DNA of 64,000 bases, from positions 3,554,501 to 3,618,500 of the forward strand of contig NZ_CP027806.1 in assembly GCF_003353065.1 (NCBI RefSeq), written 5' to 3'. This stretch comes from Cyclonatronum proteinivorum (GTDB lineage Bacteria; Bacteroidota; Rhodothermia; Balneolales; Cyclonatronaceae). Of this stretch, positions 8,755 through 18,058 are shown piece after piece. Position 1 is the stretch's first letter. Each line of letters opens with the position of its first letter. The position numbers were made by a program, and so were the translations under genes. The notes under the pieces are model-generated. The model did no database searches and had not been told where the DNA came from. It saw only the letters and a program-made list of their open reading frames with translations.

Positions 8755-11055
8755 ATGATCAACAAGAAACTCGACAGCGCCCTTAAAAATACCTACACCA
8801 TTGCCAAGGCGCAGCGACATGTGTATGTCTGCCTGGAACATCTGCTTCACGCCATGCTTCAGGAAGATGAAGGCCGCCGGATTTTGCACAACTGCGGTGC
8901 GGATACCGAACGTCTCACCCGCGATATCAAATCTTTTTATAAGGATCTGGAAGTCAGTGAAGAGACAGATTACGATCCGGTTCATACCGTAAGCTTTAAA
9001 CGGGCGCTGCACAAAGCGCTGGTTCATGCCCGCAGCGCCGATAAAAGCGAAGTCACCATTGGGGATATGCTCATCTGTATTTTTGATGAAGATGAGAGTC
9101 ACGCCTGTTTTTTCCTGCGCAGGCAGGGCGTAAACCGCATCGATGTGCTCAACTACATCTCGCACGGCATTACCAAGCCGGGTATTGAACCCGAGTTCGA
9201 CGGCTCAGGCGAAGATGAGACCGCAGACACAGCCTCCGGCAGCCCGTATGCCGACGAAAGCGAAGAAGCCGGTGAGGACAGCCGGACAAAGTCCGGTAGC
9301 AGGAAAAAGCCAGGTTTCCTGGAACAGTTTACCGAAAACTGGACGGCGCTTGCCAAAGCGGGCAAGTTCGATAAAGTCATCGGACGTGATCTCGAGATTC
9401 AGCGCAGCATCGAAATTTTGTGCCGCCGCATGAAAAACAATCCGATTTATGTGGGTGACCCCGGTGTCGGGAAAACGGCCATTACCCGCGGACTGGCGCA
9501 GCGTATCGTGGACGGAGAAGTGCCCGAACGGCTGCAGGACTTCACTATTTATGCGCTCGATCTCGGCAATCTGATCGCGGGCACCCGCTACCGCGGCGAT
9601 TTCGAAGCCCGGCTGAAAGGCGTACTCAACGCCCTCAAGAAACAGGAAAGGGTGATTTTGTTCATCGATGAAATCCACACCATCGTCGGTGCGGGGGCGG
9701 CGGGCGGCAGTACCATGGACGCCGCAAACCTGCTCAAGCCCCTGCTGGCCGACGGCAGCCTGAAATGCATTGGCGCAACGACCTACGAAGAGTTCAAAAA
9801 TGTGTTTGAAAAAGACCGTGCGCTCTCCCGCCGCTTCCAGAAAATTGATATTGCCGAACCGGACGAACAGGTCGCCATCAGTATTCTGGAAGGGCTCAAA
9901 GAGCCTTTTGAAAAGCACCACAGCATTAAATATCAGCCGAGCGCCATTGAAGCCATGGTGCGGCTTTCGGCCCGCTACCTCAACGAACGCCGGCTGCCCG
10001 ATAAAGCCGTTGACGTGCTCGATGAAACCGGCGCTCAGGTTTCCCTCAATCATCCCGAACGCAAAACCGTCACGACCAAAGACGTAGAACTGCTCATTTC
10101 CAAGATTGCGCGCATTCCGGTGCAGTCTATTTCCTCCGAAGAAAAAGAAAGCCTGAAAGATCTTGAGACCAAGCTGGGCAACAAAGTTTTCGGACAGGAT
10201 CAGGCCATTCATGCGCTTGTTACAGCCATCAAACGGCACCGTGCGGGTCTGGGGCACGCCACCAAACCTATTGGCTCTTTCCTCTTCAGCGGACCGACCG
10301 GTGTTGGTAAGACCGAGCTTTGCAAGGTGCTGTCCGCGGAGCTGGGCATTGAACTGATCCGCTTCGATATGAGTGAGTACATGGAAAAGCACACGGTTTC
10401 CCGGCTTATAGGAGCGCCTGCGGGATATGTCGGCTTTGAACAGGGCGGACTGCTCACCGAAGCTGTGCGCAAAAATCCCAACGCCGTTTTGCTGCTTGAT
10501 GAAATTGAAAAGGCCCATGCTGACCTGTTCAGCATTTTGCTGCAGATTATGGATTACGCGACCCTCACCGATAACACCGGCCGCAAAACCGACTTCCGCA
10601 GCGTGATTCTGGTCATGACCTCCAACCTGGGCTCCCGGGAAATGAGTAGCACGGCGATAGGCTTTGCCGGGGCAGGGTTTGGCAGCAAGGGAAATCCGCT
10701 GAAGGCCATCGAACAGCATTTTACCCCGGAATTTCGAAACCGTCTTGACGGCACCGTAATTTTTGATCGCCTCGACGAACGGGTTATTCTCAAAATAGCA
10801 GATCGTCAGCTCAGCGAACTGAGCGCAATGCTATCCGAAAAGAAAGTGGTGCTCACCGCTGATGACTCAGCCCGGCAGTGGCTTGCGCAGCACGGTTATC
10901 AGCCGGCCTATGGTGCACGACCGATGGGGCGCCTGATTCAGGAAAAAATTAAAGACCGGCTCGTTGATGAAATCCTTTTTGGCCGTTTACAAAATGGCGG
11001 CGAAGTGCGCCTTTACAGCGAAACGGATGAGCTAAAGTTCAGTTTTGACGCATAA
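8755..11055 (+). CDS. clpA: ATP-dependent Clp protease ATP-binding subunit ClpA
   Basis: This AAA+ unfoldase works with ClpP and the ClpS adaptor encoded just upstream. Residues 1-140 form the Clp N-domain, followed by an acidic linker of ~40 residues. Two AAA modules follow: D1 with GDPGVGKTAI and VILFIDEIHT, and D2 with GPTGVGKTEL and VLLLDEIEKAH. An IGF tripeptide after D2 (SSTAIGFAG) is the ClpP-binding loop, which separates ClpA from ClpB. At 766 residues it is of normal length. It ends shortly before an intrinsic terminator. Confidence 0.96.
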   Translation: MINKKLDSALKNTYTIAKAQRHVYVCLEHLLHAMLQEDEGRRILHNCGADTERLTRDIKSFYKDLEVSEETDYDPVHTVSFKRALHKALVHARSADKSEVTIGDMLICIFDEDESHACFFLRRQGVNRIDVLNYISHGITKPGIEPEFDGSGEDETADTASGSPYADESEEAGEDSRTKSGSRKKPGFLEQFTENWTALAKAGKFDKVIGRDLEIQRSIEILCRRMKNNPIYVGDPGVGKTAITRGLAQRIVDGEVPERLQDFTIYALDLGNLIAGTRYRGDFEARLKGVLNALKKQERVILFIDEIHTIVGAGAAGGSTMDAANLLKPLLADGSLKCIGATTYEEFKNVFEKDRALSRRFQKIDIAEPDEQVAISILEGLKEPFEKHHSIKYQPSAIEAMVRLSARYLNERRLPDKAVDVLDETGAQVSLNHPERKTVTTKDVELLISKIARIPVQSISSEEKESLKDLETKLGNKVFGQDQAIHALVTAIKRHRAGLGHATKPIGSFLFSGPTGVGKTELCKVLSAELGIELIRFDMSEYMEKHTVSRLIGAPAGYVGFEQGGLLTEAVRKNPNAVLLLDEIEKAHADLFSILLQIMDYATLTDNTGRKTDFRSVILVMTSNLGSREMSSTAIGFAGAGFGSKGNPLKAIEQHFTPEFRNRLDGTVIFDRLDERVILKIADRQLSELSAMLSEKKVVLTADDSARQWLAQHGYQPAYGARPMGRLIQEKIKDRLVDEILFGRLQNGGEVRLYSETDELKFSFDA

Positions 11056-11090
11056 ATCAGAGCCCGTCATTTACAAAAGCACTCTTTATG

Positions 11091-11125
11091 TAAGCGCCCG
11101 ACAACCCGTCAGGCGCTTATTTTTT
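11091..11125 (+). terminator. Intrinsic terminator after clpA
   Basis: TAAGCGCC (11091-11098) pairs with GGCGCTTA (11112-11119), with a short GAC/GTC extension inside the loop, followed by a run of six T. Confidence 0.8.
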
Positions 11126-11399
11126 GCCCAAACCACACAGATGTAGAGATTTTTATTTACAACCCAAAGCCCATCAAAACAGCTTTAATTCTACAAAAAC
11201 GGGGATTTATGACTAATTATTAGGACTCTGCTAGCTCAGCGTTTACGACTTTAATAAAACAAAATATTTATAGGGGGAACTGTTTACTTTCAGGATAAGT
11301 TTACGTAGCTTTACACAAAGCTTAAGTCAGGGTATACAAGAATTCTACCGCTTCTCAACACTGTTTTGAAAAGCGTTTCATTATCAATTGGACTCAGTC

Positions 11400-11774
11400 A
11401 TGTTAAATCGTAATACAACCCTCTCTTTTTTCATCTTTGTTGCTTTAATGATTTTCATCATCTCGAAAATCTTTCTTAGCGACTCACACGACAGCGCTTC
11501 ATTCACGCCTCTTTTCACAGAAACTGAAATCCAGATGCTGAATGATTACGAAAGTTCCCTCTATCAGCCCTTAGGATCCACAAAAATCTCAGGCGAAGCA
11601 TTCAGGTTCTTCAATTATTTTGAAATTCCCGAATCCGTAAAGAACGACTATGAGTTTACATTCTACCTGCTTGAGTTCAATGATATCAGGGAAATTCATG
11701 CATTCGGATTTAACCCTTCCACCAATGCTTCCTTCATCAAATCAAAAGCCCTGCAACCGGGTTATGCTATTTAA
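11400..11774 (+). CDS. Small single-pass membrane protein, unknown
   Basis: Not recognised. About 124 residues starting at the ATG at 11400; an upstream in-frame TTG at 11388 is possible. The N-terminus is strongly hydrophobic (TTLSFFIFVALMIFIISKIF, about residues 5-25), giving a signal anchor, and the remaining ~100 residues are soluble with many aromatic residues. Base composition is visibly richer in A+T than the neighbours, and the flanking ~340-base spacers are also AT-rich, which may mean an acquired or fast-evolving gene. A TGAAA-AGCG-TTTCA dyad lies just upstream (11367-11380), and an intrinsic terminator follows, so it is probably expressed on its own. Confidence 0.6.
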   Translation: MLNRNTTLSFFIFVALMIFIISKIFLSDSHDSASFTPLFTETEIQMLNDYESSLYQPLGSTKISGEAFRFFNYFEIPESVKNDYEFTFYLLEFNDIREIHAFGFNPSTNASFIKSKALQPGYAI

Positions 11775-11797
11775 CGCTTAATCAGATTCTCTCCACA

Positions 11798-11828
11798 GGC
11801 AGTTTTTCAACAAAAGCTGCCTTTTTTA
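11798..11828 (+). terminator. Intrinsic terminator after the small membrane protein
   Basis: GGCAG with TTTT pairs with AAAA and CTGCC around a four-base loop, one mismatch in the stem, followed by a run of T. Confidence 0.75.
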
Positions 11829-12163
11829 TTTCTTGAAATCACAGACAGCTGCTCGCTTCGGTCCTTTACATAAAATGTTCTGATCGAATCATGCAGCCGC
11901 TTCAGGTTTAATAAGAACAAAGACAGAAGCGTGTAACAGGGTAGTGCGTTCATATGATGCTTTTCAGACTACGCAGGGGAAATTTCAATGGTCAGCAATC
12001 TCATCCCTTTTAAATTGCTGCTCCGTCACTTCAGCTAAACATAACATTATCAGTGTTTTGGGAATCAAATCAAATCCTACTCTGATTTCTGCGGGTTAAG
12101 TGCGAATATCATTAAATTGAGCAATTCATTTTAATTCGTACACATCCAAAACGCTTTTTTATT
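11829..12163. other. AT-rich spacer with nothing recognised
   Basis: About 335 bases between a terminator and the tricorn-like gene. No open frame, repeat or RNA gene is supported. It presumably contains the promoter of the following gene, but no convincing box was found. Confidence 0.5.
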
Positions 12164-15100
12164 TTGAAATATACCCTACGACTCTTTTTCAGTCTGCTTT
12201 TTATAGCGGCGACCGTGATTGAGTTGCGTGCGCAAGATATTGTGCCGCAATGGATTCGCTATCAAACCATATCGCCCGACGGACAGCACATAGCTTTCAC
12301 CTACATGGGCAACCTTTACCGCGTGCCTGTTGAAGGGGGCGAAGCCCGGCAGCTTACTTTTCACGAAGCACACGATTTTATTCCGGTCTGGAGCAATGAC
12401 GGCTCACAAATTGCCTTCGCAAGCGACCGCTATGGCAATTTTAATGTGTATGTGATGGATGCTATGGGCGGAACAGCCTCGCGACTGACCTTCCATTCAA
12501 ATGACGAATTCCCGTACAGCTTCAGTCACGACGATCAGCACGTCATTTTTGGCGCAGTACGTCAGGATCGTGCAGAACACCGTCAGTTTCCGTCTCCATC
12601 GCAGCCGGAACTGTATCAGGTACCGGTTGAAGGCGGCAGGGTCGGGCAGATTTTCACCATACCCGCCGAATATGTTCAGGTGAGTACTGACGGCAGCCGT
12701 ATGCTGTATCACGACAAAAAAGGCGGCGAAAATGAGTGGCGCAAACATCAGAAATCTGCCATCGCCCGTGATATTTGGATATATGAAAGCGAAAGTGATA
12801 CGCACCGGCAGCTCACTTTTGTAGAAGGGGAAGACCGGCAGCCTGTTTTCAATACTGATGAATCGGCTTTTTACTTCCTGAGTGAGCGCAACGGCAGTTT
12901 TAATGTGCACAAAATGTCGCTTACGGGTTCAGAACCCGCTGAGCAAATTACCTTCTTTGAGCTGCACCCGGTACGTTTTCTGAGCTACGCGCAGGGAACC
13001 CTTGCTTTCGGCTGGGACGGCGAGCTCTACACCATGCAGGAAGGCGAAGAACCGCAAAAAGTGGACGTCCGCATTCGCACACAGGATACCCGCAACACCG
13101 ACAGTATTATCACGATCAACGGCGGTGTGCAGGAAATGGCGGTCTCCCCCAACGGAAAGGAAATTGCATTCATCGCACGGGGTGAAGTTTTTGTAACCTC
13201 TACTGACGGTGCCTTCACCAAGCGCATTACGAACACCCCGCAGCGCGAGCGCTTCGTCACCTGGAATCACGACGGCAGTGCGGTCGTATATGCGAGCGAG
13301 CGCGACGGACAGTGGCATATTTTTGAAACCCGCCGGGTACGCAGCGAAGAGCCCTTTTTCTACGCAAGCACCCTGCTCGAAGAACAGATTGTGGTCAGCG
13401 ACAGCGTAGATGCCTACCTTCCCTCCTTCTCCCCTGACGGCAAACATCTTGCCTACATCGCCGGACGGCGAACCCTGCGGGTGATGAACCTCGAAACCCG
13501 TGAAACGCACGACCTGCTCGGTCCCGAAGACCTCTTCCACATGCAGGACGGCGACCAAAGCTTTTCGTGGAGTCCGGACAGTCAGTGGATTCTCGTGAGC
13601 TGGCGCAAGCTGCTTCACAACGCCGAAGTACTGCTGCTCGCCGCCGACGGCAGTGAAAGACACAACCTCACCGAAAGCGGATTCATGGACTACAGCCCGA
13701 AATGGGTGGGCGACGGCGACCGGATTCTGTTCTTCACCAACCGCGACGGCCTCCGCAGTTTCGCGACAAGCGGACGCAACGAGCTTGACGCATACGGGAT
13801 TTTCCTCACAGGGGAAGCCTGGGATACCTTTAATCTGAGCGAAGATGACTACAAGCTCATGCAGGCGGTGCAGGGAGCGCTGAACGGCGACGGCGACGGC
13901 GACGACAGCAATGACAACGGCGACAGCGACACAACGCTTACGTTCGAGCTCGACAACATCCGCGATCGTATGGCGCGCTTCACCATTCACTCAAGCTCCA
14001 TCAGCGATGCGGTGCTTTCCAAAGACGGGGAAACGCTGTACTACCTCACCCGCTTTGAAGACAACGCTAACCTTTGGGAAACCAACCTCCGCACCCGCGA
14101 AACCCGGCAGGCTATTCGTCTGAACGTGCCCGGTGGCAGCCTGATGTGGGATAACAACATGGAAAACCTCTATCTCCTCGCACGCGGCTCCATTTCCCGA
14201 CTGAACCCCTCTGCGGGTACCCAAACCCCGATCCGTATTGCCGGAGAGATGACCTTTGATGCCGCAGCTGAGCGCGAACACATGTTCGAGCACGTGTACA
14301 TCCGCACCAAAAACGTCTTCTACGAGCCAACTTTCCACGGGGTGGACTGGAGCATGCTGCATGAAGAGTACAAAAAATATGTGTCGCACCTGGGCAACTC
14401 CTACGAATTTGCAGAGATGATCTCCGAGATGATTGGCGAGCTGAATGTTTCGCATGCCGGCGCACGCTTTTCCCGAAATATTCCCAACGGCGATGCTACA
14501 GCTTCCCTTGGCATTTTCAAGGATTTCGATTTTGAAGACGACGGAATCCGTATTGTGGAAATTATGGAAGGCGGTCCGCTCGACCGGGCCGCACTGCGGC
14601 ACATCAGAGCCGGCATGATTATTGAAAAAATTGACGGGGAGCTCGTAAGTGCCGACCGCGATGTAGCCTCCTTCCTGAACCGCAAAGCCGGGGAATTTGT
14701 CCTCCTTGACATTGTTGATCCGGAAACCGGGGAGCGTCATCAGGTAACGACCAAGCCCATCACCCTGGGGCAGGAGCGACAGTTGCTGTACCGGCGTTTT
14801 GTGCGTATTAATGAGCGGGAAGTTGACGAGCTGAGCGGTGGTCGCCTGGGCTATGTGCACATTCCCGGCATGAGCGACGGGCCGTTCCGCAGCGTGATTC
14901 ATGACATGCTGGGCCGCTTCGCAGATCGTGAAGCCGTAATTGTGGATGCGCGCTTCAACGGCGGCGGCGATCTTGTGGCCGATCTCGCCATGTTTTTTAC
15001 CGGCGTGGAATTCAACCGCTACGCGACCGAAGACCGGGTTGTGGGCGGCGAACCAACCTCCCGCTGGACCAAGCCTACCCTCTCCATGCACAATGAAGCC

Positions 15101-15406
15101 ATGTATTCTGACGGCCATTGCTACGCAAGCGCCTACACCGAGCTGGAACTCGGCCTTACAGTCGGCATGCCTGTGCCGGGCACCTGCAGCTTTGCCGGCT
15201 GGTCTGCGCTGCCCGACGGTACCCGCTGGGGCGTTGTACCCATCAGCGCGCGCAACAAAAGCGGCGAATGGATGGAGAACAACCAAACCGAACCGATCAT
15301 CCGCGTCAAAAATATGCCCGGCTTCATTGATCAGGGCACAGATCAGCAACTGATGCGTTCTGTGGAAGCCTTGCTCGAACAACTGGACGGCGAAGCCTAC
15401 GAGTAG
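12164..15406 (+). CDS. Tricorn-like S41 family peptidase with beta-propeller and PDZ domains
   Basis: A large secreted protease, 1080 residues. A signal peptide (residues 1-23, ending RAQ) follows a TTG start. Repeated blades such as ISPDGQHIAFTYMGNLYRVP and FSPDGKHLAYIAG form the six- and seven-bladed propellers of tricorn proteins up to about residue 720. A C1 helical region, a PDZ domain (DGIRIVEIMEGGPLDRAALRHI) and the S41 catalytic domain follow. FNGGGD and YSDGHCYASAYTELELG mark the region where the nucleophilic serine (SDG) is expected. Oddity: a low-complexity insert of Asp, Gly and Asn occurs near residues 574-590. Such enzymes degrade oligopeptides in the periplasm or outside the cell. 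An intrinsic terminator follows. Confidence 0.9.
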   Translation: MKYTLRLFFSLLFIAATVIELRAQDIVPQWIRYQTISPDGQHIAFTYMGNLYRVPVEGGEARQLTFHEAHDFIPVWSNDGSQIAFASDRYGNFNVYVMDAMGGTASRLTFHSNDEFPYSFSHDDQHVIFGAVRQDRAEHRQFPSPSQPELYQVPVEGGRVGQIFTIPAEYVQVSTDGSRMLYHDKKGGENEWRKHQKSAIARDIWIYESESDTHRQLTFVEGEDRQPVFNTDESAFYFLSERNGSFNVHKMSLTGSEPAEQITFFELHPVRFLSYAQGTLAFGWDGELYTMQEGEEPQKVDVRIRTQDTRNTDSIITINGGVQEMAVSPNGKEIAFIARGEVFVTSTDGAFTKRITNTPQRERFVTWNHDGSAVVYASERDGQWHIFETRRVRSEEPFFYASTLLEEQIVVSDSVDAYLPSFSPDGKHLAYIAGRRTLRVMNLETRETHDLLGPEDLFHMQDGDQSFSWSPDSQWILVSWRKLLHNAEVLLLAADGSERHNLTESGFMDYSPKWVGDGDRILFFTNRDGLRSFATSGRNELDAYGIFLTGEAWDTFNLSEDDYKLMQAVQGALNGDGDGDDSNDNGDSDTTLTFELDNIRDRMARFTIHSSSISDAVLSKDGETLYYLTRFEDNANLWETNLRTRETRQAIRLNVPGGSLMWDNNMENLYLLARGSISRLNPSAGTQTPIRIAGEMTFDAAAEREHMFEHVYIRTKNVFYEPTFHGVDWSMLHEEYKKYVSHLGNSYEFAEMISEMIGELNVSHAGARFSRNIPNGDATASLGIFKDFDFEDDGIRIVEIMEGGPLDRAALRHIRAGMIIEKIDGELVSADRDVASFLNRKAGEFVLLDIVDPETGERHQVTTKPITLGQERQLLYRRFVRINEREVDELSGGRLGYVHIPGMSDGPFRSVIHDMLGRFADREAVIVDARFNGGGDLVADLAMFFTGVEFNRYATEDRVVGGEPTSRWTKPTLSMHNEAMYSDGHCYASAYTELELGLTVGMPVPGTCSFAGWSALPDGTRWGVVPISARNKSGEWMENNQTEPIIRVKNMPGFIDQGTDQQLMRSVEALLEQLDGEAYE

Positions 15407-15438
15407 TTTCCGCTTAGCATGATCAGCACTTCTCTGTC

Positions 15439-15475
15439 AAAAAGGGATGTCCCATCGGCGGGACATCCCTTTTTT
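15439..15475 (+). terminator. Intrinsic terminator after the tricorn-like gene
   Basis: Perfect 15-bp arms (AAAAAGGGATGTCCC and its complement) around a six-base loop, ending in T. Because it lies inside the upstream open frame of cca, it also argues that cca starts further down. Confidence 0.85.
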
Positions 15476-15593
15476 GCTTCATACGGGCTACGCACGGAAA
15501 TCATATTTTATACGGCATAGTCGTATATTCGCTTCCGATACGGCTGCGGCCTTCACTGTCAGTCAGGAATTCCCTCAACAAAAAACTTTCGTC

Positions 15594-17015
15594 TTGCCGA
15601 AAATCAAACTAACGCAGGAGCAGGAACATATTTTCACCGTAATCGCAGAAGCCGGCGTACGCTGCAATCAGCCGGTTTATGTGATAGGCGGCTTTGTACG
15701 CGACTACTACTTAAAACGCCGGGACGCTCAGAAAGAAGCCGACATTGATTTCGTGACGGTAGGTTCCGGCATTGATCTGGCACTGGAAACAGCCCGCCTC
15801 CTCAACACCCGGCAGGTCAGCGTATTCCGCAACTTCGGAACGGCGCATATACGGTACGGCAATTTCGATCTCGAATTTGTGGGCGCGCGGCGCGAAAGCT
15901 ACGACCGCAGCTCGCGAAAACCGTTCGTTGAAAACGGCAGCCTGCAGGATGATCAGAAGCGCAGGGATTTTACCATCAACGCCATGAGCTGGTCGCTCAG
16001 CAAAGGAAACTGGCTCGATCTGATCGATCCGTTTGGCGGGATGAAAGATCTGGAAGCCGGTATCATCCGCACCCCCCTTGAGCCGGCACAAACGTACAGC
16101 GATGATCCGCTGCGCATGATGCGCGCGGTGCGCTTTGCCGCGCAGCTACAGTTTCACATCGAACAGGAGAGCTACGACGCCATCACCGCAATGGCCAGGC
16201 GGCTGGAAATCATCTCCAAAGAGCGCATTCTCGAAGAGCTGAACAAAATCATTCTCGCTCCTGTCCCCTCCCGCGGTTTCAAGCTCTTATTCCATACCGG
16301 CTTGCTCGGGCAGTTTTCCCCCGAGATGATCGCCCTGCACGGGGTGAAGGAAGTGGACGGCGTTCGCCACAAAGACAATTTCTGGCACACGCTGCAGGTG
16401 CTCGATAATATTTCGGAGCATACCGACAGCCTTTGGCTGCGCTGGGCGGCCATCATGCACGACATCGGCAAACCGCCTACACAGCGCTTCTCCAAAGAAC
16501 ACGGCTGGACCTTCCACGGGCACGATGCCGTTGGCGCAGCCATGACCAAGCGGATATTCCGCCGGCTCGGGCTGCCGATGGATGAGCGCCTCCGCTACGT
16601 GCAGAAACTTGTGCGCCTGCACCTGCGACCGATCGCGCTGGCCAACAACGAAGTCAGCGACAGTGCGGTTCGTCGCCTGATTTTTGAAGCCGGCAACGAC
16701 ATTGACGACTTGATGACCCTCTGCCGGGCCGACATCACGAGCAAAAACGATGAAAAAGTACAGCGCTACCTCCGCAACTTCGATCATGTGGAAGAGCTGG
16801 TAAAAATAGTAGAAGAAAAAGATCAGCTGCGGAATTTTCAGCCGCCGGTTGACGGCCTCGAAATCATGGAAAAACTGGGGCTCAAACCGGGGCCGGCGGT
16901 CGGAGAAATCAAAGACGCCATCACCAATGCCATCCTCGACGGGGAAATCCCCAACGAACGCGAAGCCGCACTGGCTTTCATGTACAAAACTGCCCGTCAG
17001 CAAGAAGGTCCGTAA
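15594..17015 (+). CDS. cca: CCA tRNA nucleotidyltransferase (HD-domain form)
   Basis: This enzyme adds or repairs the 3' CCA end of tRNAs. The nucleotidyltransferase head has VIGGFVRDYYL and the acidic pair EADIDFV. The neck and body follow, with RRDFTINAMSW and the AQTYSDDPLRMMRAVRFAAQL block. A C-terminal HD domain shows WAAIMHDIGKP and HDAVGA. The frame is open from 15447, but that start would put a terminator hairpin inside the gene. I take the TTG at 15594, giving PKIKLTQEQEHIF next and about 474 residues; the exact start is uncertain. ispE follows after 99 bases. Confidence 0.9.
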   Translation: MPKIKLTQEQEHIFTVIAEAGVRCNQPVYVIGGFVRDYYLKRRDAQKEADIDFVTVGSGIDLALETARLLNTRQVSVFRNFGTAHIRYGNFDLEFVGARRESYDRSSRKPFVENGSLQDDQKRRDFTINAMSWSLSKGNWLDLIDPFGGMKDLEAGIIRTPLEPAQTYSDDPLRMMRAVRFAAQLQFHIEQESYDAITAMARRLEIISKERILEELNKIILAPVPSRGFKLLFHTGLLGQFSPEMIALHGVKEVDGVRHKDNFWHTLQVLDNISEHTDSLWLRWAAIMHDIGKPPTQRFSKEHGWTFHGHDAVGAAMTKRIFRRLGLPMDERLRYVQKLVRLHLRPIALANNEVSDSAVRRLIFEAGNDIDDLMTLCRADITSKNDEKVQRYLRNFDHVEELVKIVEEKDQLRNFQPPVDGLEIMEKLGLKPGPAVGEIKDAITNAILDGEIPNEREAALAFMYKTARQQEGP

Positions 17016-17114
17016 CCACGTACCACGATACCCTCTGCCACCTGAAAAGCCTGATCCGGCCCCGAAAAACAGACCGACCCGGAAACACATCCCCCGAAAA
17101 TAAAAACACCCGCT

Positions 17115-17987
17115 ATGTCAGACATTTTTGTAGCCCGCTCCTATGCGAAAATCAATTTAGGGCTTTTCATCCGGGAGCGCCTGCCCAACGGCTACCATGA
17201 TATCGAAACCGGCTTTGCCTTCATTGACATGAGCGACCGGCTTGAAGTGCGCAGGGCCGAACAAACCCGTATCCGCTGCAACGACCCCGGGGTGCCGACC
17301 GGCAAGGATAACCTGATCGTGAAAGCCATCACAGCCTTTCACCAACGCTACGGGACTTCCGGCTACTTCGACATCAGCCTGCAAAAAACCATCCCGGCGG
17401 GGGCGGGACTGGGCGGGGGCAGCAGCAACGCAGCCGTCATGCTCCGCCTGTTGAGCCGCATATATGAACTTGATATCCCCCTGAACGAACTCGCCGAACT
17501 CGGCGCAGCGCTGGGCGCAGATGTGCCCGTTTTCGTGCGCGCACAAACCGCCATCGGCACCGGTACCGGCACAGCGCTCAGCTTCGTCGATTTTCAGCCC
17601 GACTTCCATATTGTAACCGTTTGGCCGGGCATTCACAGCAACACGGCAGAAGCCTACGGCCTGTGCGAACCCGGCGGACCTCCCGAAATACCGCTGTCCG
17701 AAATTCTGACTGAATACGAGCCGGATGAATGGAACTACCTGTTGCGCAACGATCTCGAACCGGGTGTCATCAGCCGGTATCACCATGTCGGCAACATCAA
17801 GGATCAGTTCTATGATATGGGTGCCCTCTATGCCGCCATGAGCGGCAGCGGCAGCGCGGTATTCGGGATTTTTGAACAGGAACTCACCGCAACCGACAGC
17901 TACAAGTACTTCCTTCAGCTTCAGTACCGCGCCAACCTCACCCCGCCGGGCTTCCGCCCGAAACACGGTGTATATCTGAAAGCTTGA
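17115..17987 (+). CDS. ispE: 4-diphosphocytidyl-2-C-methyl-D-erythritol kinase
   Basis: This GHMP kinase phosphorylates CDP-ME in the MEP pathway of isoprenoid synthesis. It begins with the typical SYAKINLGLFIRERLPNGYHDIET, has the ATP-binding glycine-rich loop IPAGAGLGGGSSNAA near residue 95, then GADVPVF, and a C-terminal MSGSGSAVFGIF motif. At 290 residues it is of normal length. It is co-directional with cca and with glgP, 71 bases downstream. Confidence 0.95.
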   Translation: MSDIFVARSYAKINLGLFIRERLPNGYHDIETGFAFIDMSDRLEVRRAEQTRIRCNDPGVPTGKDNLIVKAITAFHQRYGTSGYFDISLQKTIPAGAGLGGGSSNAAVMLRLLSRIYELDIPLNELAELGAALGADVPVFVRAQTAIGTGTGTALSFVDFQPDFHIVTVWPGIHSNTAEAYGLCEPGGPPEIPLSEILTEYEPDEWNYLLRNDLEPGVISRYHHVGNIKDQFYDMGALYAAMSGSGSAVFGIFEQELTATDSYKYFLQLQYRANLTPPGFRPKHGVYLKA

Positions 17988-18058
17988 GTTTTTTTCGTAA
18001 ATTGGCACGCTGTCAAGGTTATAAATCAATCCTTTAATTTCTCACACATTATAAAGCT

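Noticed and set aside
9205-10719. 504-codon minus-strand frame opposite clpA
   Set aside because: A shadow of GC-biased third positions in clpA; the protein has no recognisable domain.
12929-15382. Two long minus-strand frames (353 and 463 codons) opposite the tricorn-like gene
   Set aside because: Antisense shadows of a well-supported protease gene.
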